From Pseudomonas violetae (GTDB taxonomy: Bacteria > Pseudomonadota > Gammaproteobacteria > Pseudomonadales > Pseudomonadaceae), in contig NZ_JAKNRW010000017.1 in assembly GCF_023072615.1 (NCBI RefSeq), forward strand, positions 1 to 64,000: a stretch of 64,000 nt of DNA. The letters are read 5' to 3'. A program made the position numbers and the translations under genes. The notes beneath the pieces are model-generated. The model was given only the letters and a program-made list of their open reading frames with translations, was not told the origin of the DNA and did not search any database. This document shows positions 52,901-60,293 of this stretch, piece by piece; position 1 is the stretch's first letter, and each line of letters begins with the position of its first letter.

Positions 52901-53578
52901 ACCCTTGTTGATCATGTAGTGGGTTGAAATCGTATCGCCGAGGAAAACATCCGCCTGATCGAATGCCACTGCATTGATCGCATTCTGGTAGGAGGGATAG
53001 GGCGTGATGATCGCGTTGGGACACAGCTTCTTTACTTCCTCCAGCGGCAAATAGTGATAGACCATGCTCATTCGTAAACCCCTGAGGCCATCGGTCAGGG
53101 ATCGGGTTTCTTCCTCCCGCGTGACCAGGACCGGTTGATCAACGGCGTAGGGTGCAGACAGTAGAATGTCCGAATGTTCAGCCTCAAAGCCGTTCGATGT
53201 ACCCAGCAGGTCGACTTCGCCATTCTCCAGTGCCTCGATGGCATCTTCCCGGGAGGCGAACCGCCTGACCTTGATGGGCAAACCGGTGGTCGCGCCGAGA
53301 AGACCTGCATAGTCGGCGGTCATCCCTTCGTAATCCTGGCTACTGTCGATGGTCATGTCGAACGGCGGATAATCGGGGGCCGAGGTGCCCAGAATCAGCT
53401 CGGATCTGGTCCGCACCCAGAGTCGTTGTGATCGATCCAGTTGAGCCTCCAGTTGTCCGACCGTGGACCGACTGAGTAACGCATAGCTTTGACTTTCGAT
53501 CTGCGCGGCGTGCACCGAATTGCTCGGGAAAATAGCCACGATCATCAGCATCAGGTATTCCTTGGCGCGACTGGGCAT
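49928..53578 (-). CDS. BvgS/RocS-type phosphorelay sensor kinase
   Basis: This 1216-residue unorthodox kinase has a signal peptide (cleavage after VHA) and two tandem periplasmic SBP_bac_3 (Venus flytrap) domains (about 50-290 and 295-535). A membrane segment (FYQIVISAGVLLLISVAWNA), a PAS domain, HisKA (LATMSHEIRTPMNAVIGMLE), HATPase (DSGIGISEEDQQ), a receiver (LLIADCNMPVMSGYE) and a C-terminal Hpt (AHKIKGAARIIQA) follow. The Venus flytraps probably sense small molecules. The start is ATG 53578, or a GTG at 53590 that overlaps the upstream regulator's stop (GTGA). Together with that regulator it forms a phosphorelay. Confidence 0.92.
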   Translation of the reverse strand: MPSRAKEYLMLMIVAIFPSNSVHAAQIESQSYALLSRSTVGQLEAQLDRSQRLWVRTRSELILGTSAPDYPPFDMTIDSSQDYEGMTADYAGLLGATTGLPIKVRRFASREDAIEALENGEVDLLGTSNGFEAEHSDILLSAPYAVDQPVLVTREEETRSLTDGLRGLRMSMVYHYLPLEEVKKLCPNAIITPYPSYQNAINAVAFDQADVFLGDTISTHYMINKGYLNNIRMASFGKHEAHGFSFAVHKDNQQLLSIINSMLDALPTSERDNIGKRWSAGSDILLSDQNLQFTDREKRWMAAHPVVRVVVNEAYAPLTFFDHDGNFRGVTADLLELIRLRTGLRFDIQRSRNDSEMIKRVADKQADMITALLPSTQREATLSFTRPYLQNSFVLLTRKLADSPNNLEQMRGRRLTIAQGNPMVDYLRREFPEIKLIETPDTFSAVEMLSNGRADAAVNSLVIANYFISARIFEHDLQISTTIGTQQAAFSLATGRDSKELNSILDKALLSIAPDELGVINSRWRGYSASAHDSWQNYHRIFYQIVISAGVLLLISVAWNAYMRRQIKQRQAAERALSDQYEFMRSLVNGTPHPIYVRDRQGLLQSCNDSYLEAFNAKREDVIGKSVMQGNMSNAFEARQYQADYLRVVAEGIPLVVDRALHIGGRRLTIYHWVLPYRDSRGKVQGIIGGWIDISDRRQLFEDLRLAKERADEANRAKSTFLATMSHEIRTPMNAVIGMLELTLKRIEQDHPDRSAIDVAYNSAKDLLELIGDILDIARIESGRLELNPERVNLRKVVASVVNIFEGLARQKKLELLLEFHSATPNIDVLLDPMRFKQVLSNLISNAIKFTSQGHVRIIVDLRATGPDEVRMHLKVEDSGIGISEEDQQRLFAPFAQADNCAKAGRGGAGLGLMISRSLCKMMGGSLQLSSRPGAGTQVRVSLHLPALPQKQQQAALTIEQAPHTTRTALKVLVVDDHPANRLLMCQQLEFLGHASQVAEDGAAALSLWKTEAFDLLIADCNMPVMSGYELVRTIRCEEQRQQRPPMVILGFTANAQPEEIARCKEAGMDDCLFKPLTLTALSHWIENLSPKAQCPAFSLEGLQQLTGGNPALDLRLLKELLKSNRLDRRELLAVPSTANPQAFLDIAHKIKGAARIIQASRLIDSCESLETACQGAFDPDAVSDCILAMERAMLQLELALEQQIYEHERSTMVEP

Positions 53579-53586
53579 TCTGTCTC

Positions 53587-54213
53587 TCACACGAGTGCGT
53601 TGCGTTTTGCCATTTCAATCAGTTCTACCAGTGATCTGGCCTTCAGTTTTTGCATAAGTCTTTTTTTATAGGTGCTGACGGTCTTGTTGCTCAGGAACAT
53701 GCCTTTGGCGATTTCCTTGTTACTGCGACCCTGGGCGAAAAGTTGCAGCACCATCAGTTCTCGATCATTGACTGATTTGAATAGTTCGAGTTCGGCGTAG
53801 CGAATGTCATCCCCACGGATCGGATTTAACGCTGCACTGGGGAAATAGTTGTATCCTGATAATACGGCTCTTATGGCGCTGACCAGTTCACTCAAATCTT
53901 CCTGTTTGCACACATATCCCGAGGCGCCCGACTGCATGCAACGTATGCCAAATAGTGTCGGGCATTGCGCCGTCAATACCAGTGTGCGGGTGCGGGTACT
54001 CATGGCATTAAGTCGGGTGAGAATCTCCAGTCCGTCAAGTTTGGGAATGCTGATGTCGAGAATCACCAGGTCGGGCATGCATTCGCGAATCATCTGCATC
54101 GCGTCTACTCCGTTATCCGTTTCACCGACGACTTTAAAGTTTTCGTGCTCCAGCAACATTCTTACGGCAAGACGGATAACTGGGTGGTCGTCGACGATAA
54201 AAACGGAGTTCAT
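53587..54213 (-). CDS. NarL/BvgA-family response regulator
   Basis: This 208-residue protein has a receiver (FIVDDHPVIRLAVRMLL; phospho-site D in DLVILDISIPKLDG; lysine in YVCKQEDL) and a LuxR-type HTH (QGRSNKEIAKGMFLSNKTVS). It overlaps the BvgS-type kinase gene by a few bases and is surely its partner. A 253-bp A+T-rich gap (54214-54466) upstream is a likely promoter and regulatory region. Confidence 0.92.
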   Translation of the reverse strand: MNSVFIVDDHPVIRLAVRMLLEHENFKVVGETDNGVDAMQMIRECMPDLVILDISIPKLDGLEILTRLNAMSTRTRTLVLTAQCPTLFGIRCMQSGASGYVCKQEDLSELVSAIRAVLSGYNYFPSAALNPIRGDDIRYAELELFKSVNDRELMVLQLFAQGRSNKEIAKGMFLSNKTVSTYKKRLMQKLKARSLVELIEMAKRNALV

Positions 54214-54466
54214 AATCAAATCCCATGCGAACATAAATAAAGCGCGCACCTTAGCTCAGATGGTTCCGCTATCGCATGAACAGGCGTACCTCTATCCGTA
54301 ATATCAGACTATTCCTACAACAGAACAAGAAATGTACTACGTCCAAATTACTGTTTTTATCAGACTTGTTAAAGTTTCAAGCATTTTATGGAGTAGGTAA
54401 AAGTTGAGTAAGTGATGTTTTCAGGCGATTTTTTACTGGGTTTCAATTGGCAGTTTTCATTGTTGG

Positions 54467-54856
54467 CTATTTAGCTGAAGTCAATAGTGTTATAAGTTCC
54501 AAGTGTTTCGGCGGCTTTATCAAATAACCTAACAAGGGTAATCCCTGTCTGGTTGCCAACTTTACAAGTCTGTCCAGTTCTACTGATGTCAGGCTACTGA
54601 GCAATACCGCGTGCTTGATCATTCCCAGGTTCGTCGCCGCTTCGATCAGTTGTAGTCCGCACAAATCGGGCAAACATTGATCGCACAGCAGCACATCGTA
54701 GGGTTGGGCGGTCTCGCGCATTTTCTGCAAGGCGACCTCGGCGCTGTCGGCCGTGGTGATCTGGCCGAAGCCGTAGCGTTCGAGCAGGATTTGAGTTGCT
54801 CTAAGTTGAAAGCAGTGATCTTCAACTAACAGGATGCGCAAGTCTGCTTCGTTCAT
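54467..54856 (-). CDS. Stand-alone receiver domain protein, RocR-receiver-like
   Basis: This 129-residue receiver has the acidic pair in LLVEDHCFQLRAT, the phospho-site in VLLCDQCLPDLCG, and LIKPPKHLELITLL with the conserved lysine. The sequence rhythm (VED-x-x-FQ, CD-x-x-L/M, VLLSS, LG-x-L-x-KP) resembles the receiver of RocR, but no EAL domain follows; the frame stops in A+T-rich non-coding DNA. ATG 54856 is chosen; an upstream GTG at 54868 is possible. It lies upstream of, and in the same direction as, the NarL regulator and BvgS-type sensor, so it may compete for phosphate from that kinase. Confidence 0.8.
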   Translation of the reverse strand: MNEADLRILLVEDHCFQLRATQILLERYGFGQITTADSAEVALQKMRETAQPYDVLLCDQCLPDLCGLQLIEAATNLGMIKHAVLLSSLTSVELDRLVKLATRQGLPLLGYLIKPPKHLELITLLTSAK

Positions 54857-55037
54857 CGGGATACTCACACTTGAGCCGTCGAGTGGACGGAGGGCGATTA
54901 TTTCGCAGCAGGTGGGAGCAATCGATCAGTCAGCGCGACATGAGCTGTAGGGCGATTCGGCAGGCCTTGAGTGTTTCAGGGTTATTAAGGGCTGATCGGC
55001 CATCACGGGGGCGTAATGGCCGATCAGCAGGTGCCGG

Positions 55038-56366
55038 TCAGTGACTGGAACGGCCGGTCATTTCCAGGGCCATTTCGCTGGCGTAGCTGTCGGTCATGCC
55101 GGCGATGAAGTCGATCATGCGCAGGAATGACGTATGCAGCGGGCCTCGGGGGTCGGGCGCATTGTTGCCGAGCAAATCAAGAATCCGCCGGCTCTTGAAG
55201 GACGGCGTTCGACCGTCGTGCTGTTCCAGTGCAGCGCCGCAGAACGCGTTGAGCAGGATCTCCAGGGTCGTGTAGGCCCCGATTTCATGCAGGGTCTTGC
55301 GTTTGTCCTGGAAGATTTTTTTACGCGCCATGTCCTTGGCATTCAACACGCAGCGTTTTGCCGGACCGTGCATGTGCTCCACCAGATCTCCGGGCAGCGT
55401 GCCGGCCAGCAGTGCGTCCTGTTGCTCGACAAATGCCCGAGCGGCGGCGTTGGTTAGGTGCTCGATGGCTTTGCCGCGCAGGATTGCCAGTTTGCGCCGG
55501 CGCGAATCCGCTGGGCCGAGCTGGCGGTAGGTTTCAGGGAGGTCGTCGCCGACCAGGTCCAACAACAGCGCCTCGACTTCGGCGTATTCGAGCAGCTCCA
55601 TTTCCAGGCCGTCTTCCAGATCGATCAGCGCGTAGCAAATGTCATCGGCAGCTTCCATCAGGTAGACCAGCGGATGGCGCGCCCACCGCTGGTCTTCAAG
55701 CTGCGGCAGGCCGAGTTTGTGGGCAATCTGCTCCAGTAACGGTAGTTCGCTCTGGTAGCAGCCGAACTTGTGCTTTTTGTAACCCAGGGAGTCAGCGTGT
55801 TTCGCGGTCCATGGGTATTTAAGATAAGTCCCCAGAGTGGCGTAGGTCAGGCGGGTACCGCCATCGAACTGGTGATACTCCAGTTGCGTTAGCACACGGA
55901 AGCCCTGGGCGTTACCTTCGAAATTGAGGAAGTCATTGCGCTCGACTTCGCTCATCGCGTCCAGCCAGCCCCGCCCGGCGGCCTGCTGAAACCAATGGCG
56001 GATGGCGTCTTCGCCGGAATGCCCGAAGGGCGGATTGCCAATGTCGTGAGCCAGGCAAGCCGATTGCACCACCATGCCCAGGTCACTGGGCTCACACCAG
56101 TCGGGCAGGGCACTGCGGATGGTCTCGCCAACCCGCATACCCAGTGAACGCCCCACGCAACTGACTTCCAGCGAGTGCGTCAGGCGCGTGTGGATGTGGT
56201 CGTTGCTGGTGACCGGGTGGACCTGGGTCTTGCGCCCGAGGCGACGGAACGCTCCGGAGAAGATAATGCGGTCGTGGTCTTTGTGAAACGGACTGCGCCC
56301 GAGCTCTTCGGGGCTATGCAGAGGTTTTCCCAAGCGTTCGCGAGTAAGCAGGGTTTGCCAATCCAA
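55038..56366 (-). CDS. dgt: dGTP triphosphohydrolase family protein (dNTPase)
   Basis: This 442-residue HD-superfamily enzyme hydrolyses dGTP or other dNTPs to nucleoside and triphosphate. It has FSGAFRRLGRKTQVHP, RLTHSLEVSCVGRSLG, the HD motif LAHDIGNPPFGHSGEDA, and YLMEAADDICYALIDLEDG. The start codon is a TTG at 56366, supported by GGAGAG 8 nt upstream and by the conserved beginning DWQTLLTRERLG. It may guard the dNTP pool or act in phage defence as some Dgt proteins do, but nothing in the context points to the latter. Confidence 0.92.
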   Translation of the reverse strand: MDWQTLLTRERLGKPLHSPEELGRSPFHKDHDRIIFSGAFRRLGRKTQVHPVTSNDHIHTRLTHSLEVSCVGRSLGMRVGETIRSALPDWCEPSDLGMVVQSACLAHDIGNPPFGHSGEDAIRHWFQQAAGRGWLDAMSEVERNDFLNFEGNAQGFRVLTQLEYHQFDGGTRLTYATLGTYLKYPWTAKHADSLGYKKHKFGCYQSELPLLEQIAHKLGLPQLEDQRWARHPLVYLMEAADDICYALIDLEDGLEMELLEYAEVEALLLDLVGDDLPETYRQLGPADSRRRKLAILRGKAIEHLTNAAARAFVEQQDALLAGTLPGDLVEHMHGPAKRCVLNAKDMARKKIFQDKRKTLHEIGAYTTLEILLNAFCGAALEQHDGRTPSFKSRRILDLLGNNAPDPRGPLHTSFLRMIDFIAGMTDSYASEMALEMTGRSSH

Positions 56367-56435
56367 GGCTGATTCTCTCCGTCAGGTGACTGATGGCCTA
56401 AGCTTCCGGGTTCAGATCGTGACGTGCAAGCAGTA

Positions 56436-57599
56436 CTAAAGCCCGACAGCGTCGATGTCGATGAGCAGCAGCCTTTCACCATTGGCGAAAAATTGTCCGG
56501 CGGTCAGGCAATATTGGTTGCTGGTGGCATCGCGGTAGGTATTGGATAGCGTCAAGCGGCGCTCGTCCCAACCTTCGGCCAGCAGATGATAGAAATACGG
56601 GCGCCATGACCAATTGTGGCCCAGGTAGCGATTATCGGCTTTCCAGCCGTTCTGGCTCCATTCCAGGTTCGGCGTCAGTTGCGTGCCGTGGCGGTCGCAT
56701 TGGTAAAAGCGCAGCAACCAGGGGAACGCATCGAGCCGGGGAAGGGCGCTGAGTGGCGCGCAAGCTTGGGCCCAGTCCTGCAGTATGCCCATCAGCTCAC
56801 CGAGTTGCTGGCGCATGACCATCAGGCGACCACGCTCGAGCAGTTTTTGCTGGACGTAGCGCTGGCGCAATTGGGCAAAATGGTCGACGAATGCGTCGGT
56901 GGCGAAAAAGTCCTCCTGGGCCCTGGCGAACAGGAAACCCTGGACATAGCGCGAACCGCACTCCAGGGCAAAGTTGAGCTGGGCATCGGTTTCCACCCCT
57001 TCGGCGATGATCCAGCAACCGGTCTTTTCCGCCATTTGCGCCAGGGCCTTCACCACATCGCAACTCGGTCCGCCCAGCGCCGCAGCCTGAAACAGGCGCA
57101 TGTCGAGTTTGAGAATGTCAGGTTGCAGGGCCAGTACCCGATCGAGCTGGGAATATCCGGCACCAAAATCATCGATGGCTATCCTCGCGCCTGCCCGGCG
57201 GTACCGTGCGACCACATCTGCCAGGCGCTGGATATCGCCACCCAGCTCGGTGATCTCGTAGACGATGCGTTTCGGGTCGACACCGTGCCTGCTCATCTGC
57301 TTGATACTTGGCAGGTCCTGATCCGGGCGCAGGCGATTGACCCATCGCGGCGACATGTTCAGGCTCAGGAACCAGTCTGCCGGGGCATCATGCAGGCGGC
57401 TCAAGGCATGGTCACGGATCTGCCGATCAAGGCGACGCAGGGCGACTGCGGGAGTTCTGGAATCGGCAAACAGGGGGCCGACCGAGGTCAGCTGGCCGTC
57501 CGCATGACGCAGTCGACCCAAGGCCTCGACGCCCGCGATGCGACCGGTGGCGGTATCGATGAACGGTTGGAAACAGGCGAGCGGTTGCCCGTCGATCAC
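56436..57599 (-). CDS. EAL-domain c-di-GMP phosphodiesterase with C-terminal sensor-like domain
   Basis: This 387-residue protein has an N-terminal EAL domain (about 1-250) with the signature VEALGRL (E25), NMSPRWV, EITELGG, DDFGAGYSQLD, LKLDM and AEGVET, so catalysis is plausible. Residues of about 270-387 resemble the YkuI-type C-terminal PAS/Cache-like domain (WSWRPYFYHLLAEGW, RLTLSNTYRDATSNQYCLTA). There is no membrane segment. The GTG at 57599 has AGGAGG before it. It stands alone, between dgt and the envelope trio. Confidence 0.88.
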   Translation of the reverse strand: MIDGQPLACFQPFIDTATGRIAGVEALGRLRHADGQLTSVGPLFADSRTPAVALRRLDRQIRDHALSRLHDAPADWFLSLNMSPRWVNRLRPDQDLPSIKQMSRHGVDPKRIVYEITELGGDIQRLADVVARYRRAGARIAIDDFGAGYSQLDRVLALQPDILKLDMRLFQAAALGGPSCDVVKALAQMAEKTGCWIIAEGVETDAQLNFALECGSRYVQGFLFARAQEDFFATDAFVDHFAQLRQRYVQQKLLERGRLMVMRQQLGELMGILQDWAQACAPLSALPRLDAFPWLLRFYQCDRHGTQLTPNLEWSQNGWKADNRYLGHNWSWRPYFYHLLAEGWDERRLTLSNTYRDATSNQYCLTAGQFFANGERLLLIDIDAVGL

Positions 57600-57734
57600 G
57601 AGGCCTCCTTGCTAAATTCTTGTTCTGGAATGATCCGGGTACCCATCAGGCACGCAGAGCTAGGCACGCGGGGTTTGACCTCCTGCCAAAGAGATCCAGC
57701 CCCGCATGACGCTGCAAGAATACAGCCAGTTTGC

Positions 57735-58076
57735 TCAGTGTTTGCGTGCTGAGCCCTGCATCACCAGTTTGATCAAAGGGCCCAAGGTCGTACTCAGGCG
57801 AATAAGCCGAGTAATGCTGCTGACGCCGCCGCTCTTGGCGCCTTTGCCTGTCAGGAACCCCAGCAGTGTCACTGCGGCAACGCCCCAGAGCGGCGCATGC
57901 TTGATGCCGAATCCGCCCTGGATGCTTTGTGTCATCCCGCGCACTCGCTGCAATGGCTGCAGCAACTGTGCGGATTCGTGGCGAATTTCCTGGCGATGCA
58001 TTTCCATGCGCAGGCGGATCAGCGCCTTGCGCATCTCAGTGCGCGAAGTGTTGTGGGGCAGTTCGGGAAAATTCAT
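57735..58076 (-). CDS. Hypothetical protein of the DUF883/YqjE cluster
   Basis: The protein has 113 residues: a charged helical N-terminal half (EMRKALIRLRMEMHRQEIRH) and one hydrophobic segment (APLWGVAAVTLLGFLTG). The C-terminal half is basic. It is translationally coupled to the YqjE-like gene (ATGA overlap) and occupies the place of YqjK-type genes in other bacteria. The family is not recognised with certainty. A role at the inner membrane with its two neighbours is inferred from position. Confidence 0.75.
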   Translation of the reverse strand: MNFPELPHNTSRTEMRKALIRLRMEMHRQEIRHESAQLLQPLQRVRGMTQSIQGGFGIKHAPLWGVAAVTLLGFLTGKGAKSGGVSSITRLIRLSTTLGPLIKLVMQGSARKH

Positions 58077-58462
58077 GGCAACAGGCGCTCCCGGTCATTG
58101 GCCAGCTCTTCCAGTGTGCCGTGGAATGGCGAGGACTCATCGAAAATCGCTGCCTTCAGGCGCACAGCGCAGAAGATCGCTGCCAGCGTGTAGAACACAC
58201 AGAGCCCGATGATGGCTGGCAGTCGGTAGGTATCCCAGAACAGGATCATAACCAAGGTCGACAGGCCCACCAGCAATAACAGGGCAAACACCAACGCCAG
58301 GCCCGCAAACAGCAACAGGCTTACGGTGCGAGCTTTCTGTTCCTGCAACTCGATGCCGAAGAGCTCCACATGACTGTGCAGCAATCCAAGAAAAGCGGCA
58401 CCCAGGCGCCGCGGTGAGGAGCTTTGGCCCGTCGCGGACGAGCTGGATTCGCCGATCGCCAT
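58073..58462 (-). CDS. YqjE-like phage-holin-family membrane protein
   Basis: This 129-residue protein has two adjacent membrane segments (about 50-72 and 80-105: LLLFAGLALVFALLLLVGLS and LPAIIGLCVFYTLAAIFCAV) and amphipathic ends, the pattern of the YqjE/'phage holin' family. It lies 1 bp downstream of the DUF883 gene and is coupled to the next gene. The family name does not imply lysis. Confidence 0.85.
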   Translation of the reverse strand: MAIGESSSSATGQSSSPRRLGAAFLGLLHSHVELFGIELQEQKARTVSLLLFAGLALVFALLLLVGLSTLVMILFWDTYRLPAIIGLCVFYTLAAIFCAVRLKAAIFDESSPFHGTLEELANDRERLLP

Positions 58463-58463
58463 A

Positions 58464-58778
58464 TCAGCGCCTGGTGGCCAAAAGGCCGATCAGGAAACCC
58501 ACGCCCGCAGCAATCCCGACCGACTGCCATGGGTTGGCTTGGACGTAATCTTCCGTCGCGGTGACCGCAGCCAGCCCGCGTTCGCGCAGGGAGTCTTCCG
58601 TCAGTTTCAGGGTTTCCCGGGCGCGCAGGAGGCTGTCATGGATCTGCTCGCGCAATTCATCGGCCTGATCACCAGCGATGGTCTTGGTGTGTTCCAGCAA
58701 CCGTTCAGTGTCGCTGACCAATGTTTGAAAATCATTCATCAGTATTTCTTGAGCAGTCTTTGCCTTGATGCTAGCCAT
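58464..58778 (-). CDS. DUF883 (ElaB/YqjD) inner-membrane protein
   Basis: This 104-residue protein has a long helical N-terminal part (LVSDTERLLEHTKTIAGDQA, DELREQIHDSLLRARE), then NPWQSVGIAAGVGFLIGLLA and a terminal RR. The glycine-rich C-terminal membrane anchor followed by arginines is diagnostic. E. coli YqjD is ribosome-associated and stationary-phase induced. GGAGAT precedes ATG 58778. It is the first gene of a three-gene operon. Confidence 0.88.
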   Translation of the reverse strand: MASIKAKTAQEILMNDFQTLVSDTERLLEHTKTIAGDQADELREQIHDSLLRARETLKLTEDSLRERGLAAVTATEDYVQANPWQSVGIAAGVGFLIGLLATRR

Positions 58779-58963
58779 TGGTGATCTCCGTAATTGGCGT
58801 CTGTTGCTTTCGAGTGTGAGCGGTGGGCGAAGGTTCAGTACAAATGACTGGTACAGCTTTTGCTTTGCCATGGTGCGCCAGCCTGCGCCGTTGCGCTGTT
58901 GCTGGGCATGATTTGAGCAAAACCTTAACTCAAATAATCGAATCGCGCGCAAAGGTCATGACC

Positions 58964-59064
58964 TTGCGCACCAAAACAGCTCGTCGGGTTTCAATTGCGG
59001 ATCCTGGCAGGTTGCAACTTGGTGCACGAATAGTCTGCGCGAACTGATTTGGTGCTTTTTTAGC
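58964..59064 (+). promoter_or_regulatory. Candidate nitrogen-regulated promoter region of amt
   Basis: The 305-bp gap 58779-59083 holds TTGCGCACCAAAA (58964-58976) and TTGGTGCA (59019-59026), which resemble the halves of NtrC sites (TGCACCA/TGGTGCA). GG-N10-GC spacing typical of sigma-54 occurs at 59051-59064 (GGTGCTTTTTTAGC). The -12 half is imperfect and the implied leader is only about 8 nt, so this is tentative. Confidence 0.35.
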
Positions 59065-59083
59065 CTTCAGGTCTGCCAACCCT

Positions 59084-60292
59084 ATGGAAAATCTGCAAAG
59101 CGCTGTGGACAGTCTGGTCCATAGCTCTAATACCTTGTTCATTTTGATCGGCGCCGTGATGGTACTCGCCATGCATGCCGGTTTCGCCTTTCTCGAGGTC
59201 GGCACGGTTCGCCAGAAGAATCAGGTCAACGCGCTGTCGAAAATCCTCAGTGACTTCGCCATTTCGACCCTTGCCTATTTCTTTATAGGCTACTGGATTT
59301 CCTATGGGGTCACGTTCATGCAACCGGCGGCGGTGCTGACCGCAGACCATGGCTATGGACTGGTGAAGTTTTTCTTCCTGCTGACCTTCGCCGCAGCAAT
59401 CCCGGCCATTATTTCCGGGGGCATCGCCGAGCGCGCAAGGTTTGTGCCGCAGTTGTGCGCGACAGCCTTGATCGTGGCGTTCATCTACCCGTTTTTCGAG
59501 GGCATGATGTGGAATGGCAACTACGGCCTGCAGGCCTGGCTGCTGGAGCGCTTCGGCGCCAGCTTCCATGATTTTGCCGGGTCGGTCGTGGTCCATGCCA
59601 TGGGGGGCTGGCTGGCGCTCGCAGCGGTGTTGCTGCTGGGGCCACGGCAGGGTCGATATCGAGAAGGTCGCCTGGTCGCGTTCGCGCCGTCGAGTATCCC
59701 ATTCCTGGCATTGGGTTCCTGGATCCTGATCGTTGGCTGGTTCGGCTTCAACGTCATGAGCGCGCAGACCCTTGGCAATGTAAGCGGCCTGGTGGCAGTG
59801 AATTCGCTGATGGCCATGGTCGGCGGTACCGTGGCTGCGCTGATTGTCGGGCGCAATGACCCGGGCTTCCTGCATAACGGTCCGTTGGCCGGGCTGGTTG
59901 CGATTTGCGCCGGTTCCGATTTGATGCACCCGGTGGGCGCGCTGGCCACCGGCGCGATCGCCGGGGCGTTGTTTGTCTGGTGTTTTACCGCTGCGCAAGT
60001 CAAATGGCGCATCGACGATGTACTGGGCGTGTGGCCGTTGCATGGCCTGTGCGGCGTCTGGGGCGGTATCGCCTGCGGGATTTTCGGCCAGGTCGCGCTG
60101 GGCGGCTTGGGCGGCGTCAGCCTGATCAGCCAGTTGATCGGCACTTCGCTGGGAGTGATCGTGGCGCTGCTCGGTGGCTTTGCGATTTATGGCGGTATCA
60201 AGGCGCTGCATGGCTTGCGTTTGAGCCAGGAGGAGGAGTATCACGGTGCGGACCTGGCGATCCACAAGATCGGCGCCGTGAGCCTGGACTGA
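59084..60292 (+). CDS. amt: Ammonium transporter (Amt family)
   Basis: This 402-residue membrane protein has about eleven segments. It has the twin pore histidines in VVVHAMGGWLAL and WPLHGLCGVWGG, plus the family stretch ISGGIAERARF and GSWILIVGWFGFN. The N-terminus MENLQSAVDSLVHSSNTLFI starts directly with the first segment, without a signal peptide. No glnK gene is adjacent, unlike the usual amtB locus. Its stop codon lies 1 bp from the stop of the convergent Kef-type gene. Confidence 0.93.
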   Translation: MENLQSAVDSLVHSSNTLFILIGAVMVLAMHAGFAFLEVGTVRQKNQVNALSKILSDFAISTLAYFFIGYWISYGVTFMQPAAVLTADHGYGLVKFFFLLTFAAAIPAIISGGIAERARFVPQLCATALIVAFIYPFFEGMMWNGNYGLQAWLLERFGASFHDFAGSVVVHAMGGWLALAAVLLLGPRQGRYREGRLVAFAPSSIPFLALGSWILIVGWFGFNVMSAQTLGNVSGLVAVNSLMAMVGGTVAALIVGRNDPGFLHNGPLAGLVAICAGSDLMHPVGALATGAIAGALFVWCFTAAQVKWRIDDVLGVWPLHGLCGVWGGIACGIFGQVALGGLGGVSLISQLIGTSLGVIVALLGGFAIYGGIKALHGLRLSQEEEYHGADLAIHKIGAVSLD

Positions 60293-60293
60293 T

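Noticed and set aside
58073..58462. Phage holin as sign of a prophage
   Set aside because: The YqjE family is routinely labelled this way but occurs in a chromosomal trio with DUF883; no other phage genes are present.
59005..59018. TGGCAGGTTGCAAC as a sigma-54 promoter
   Set aside because: The -24 and -12 elements would be too close together; spacing does not fit.
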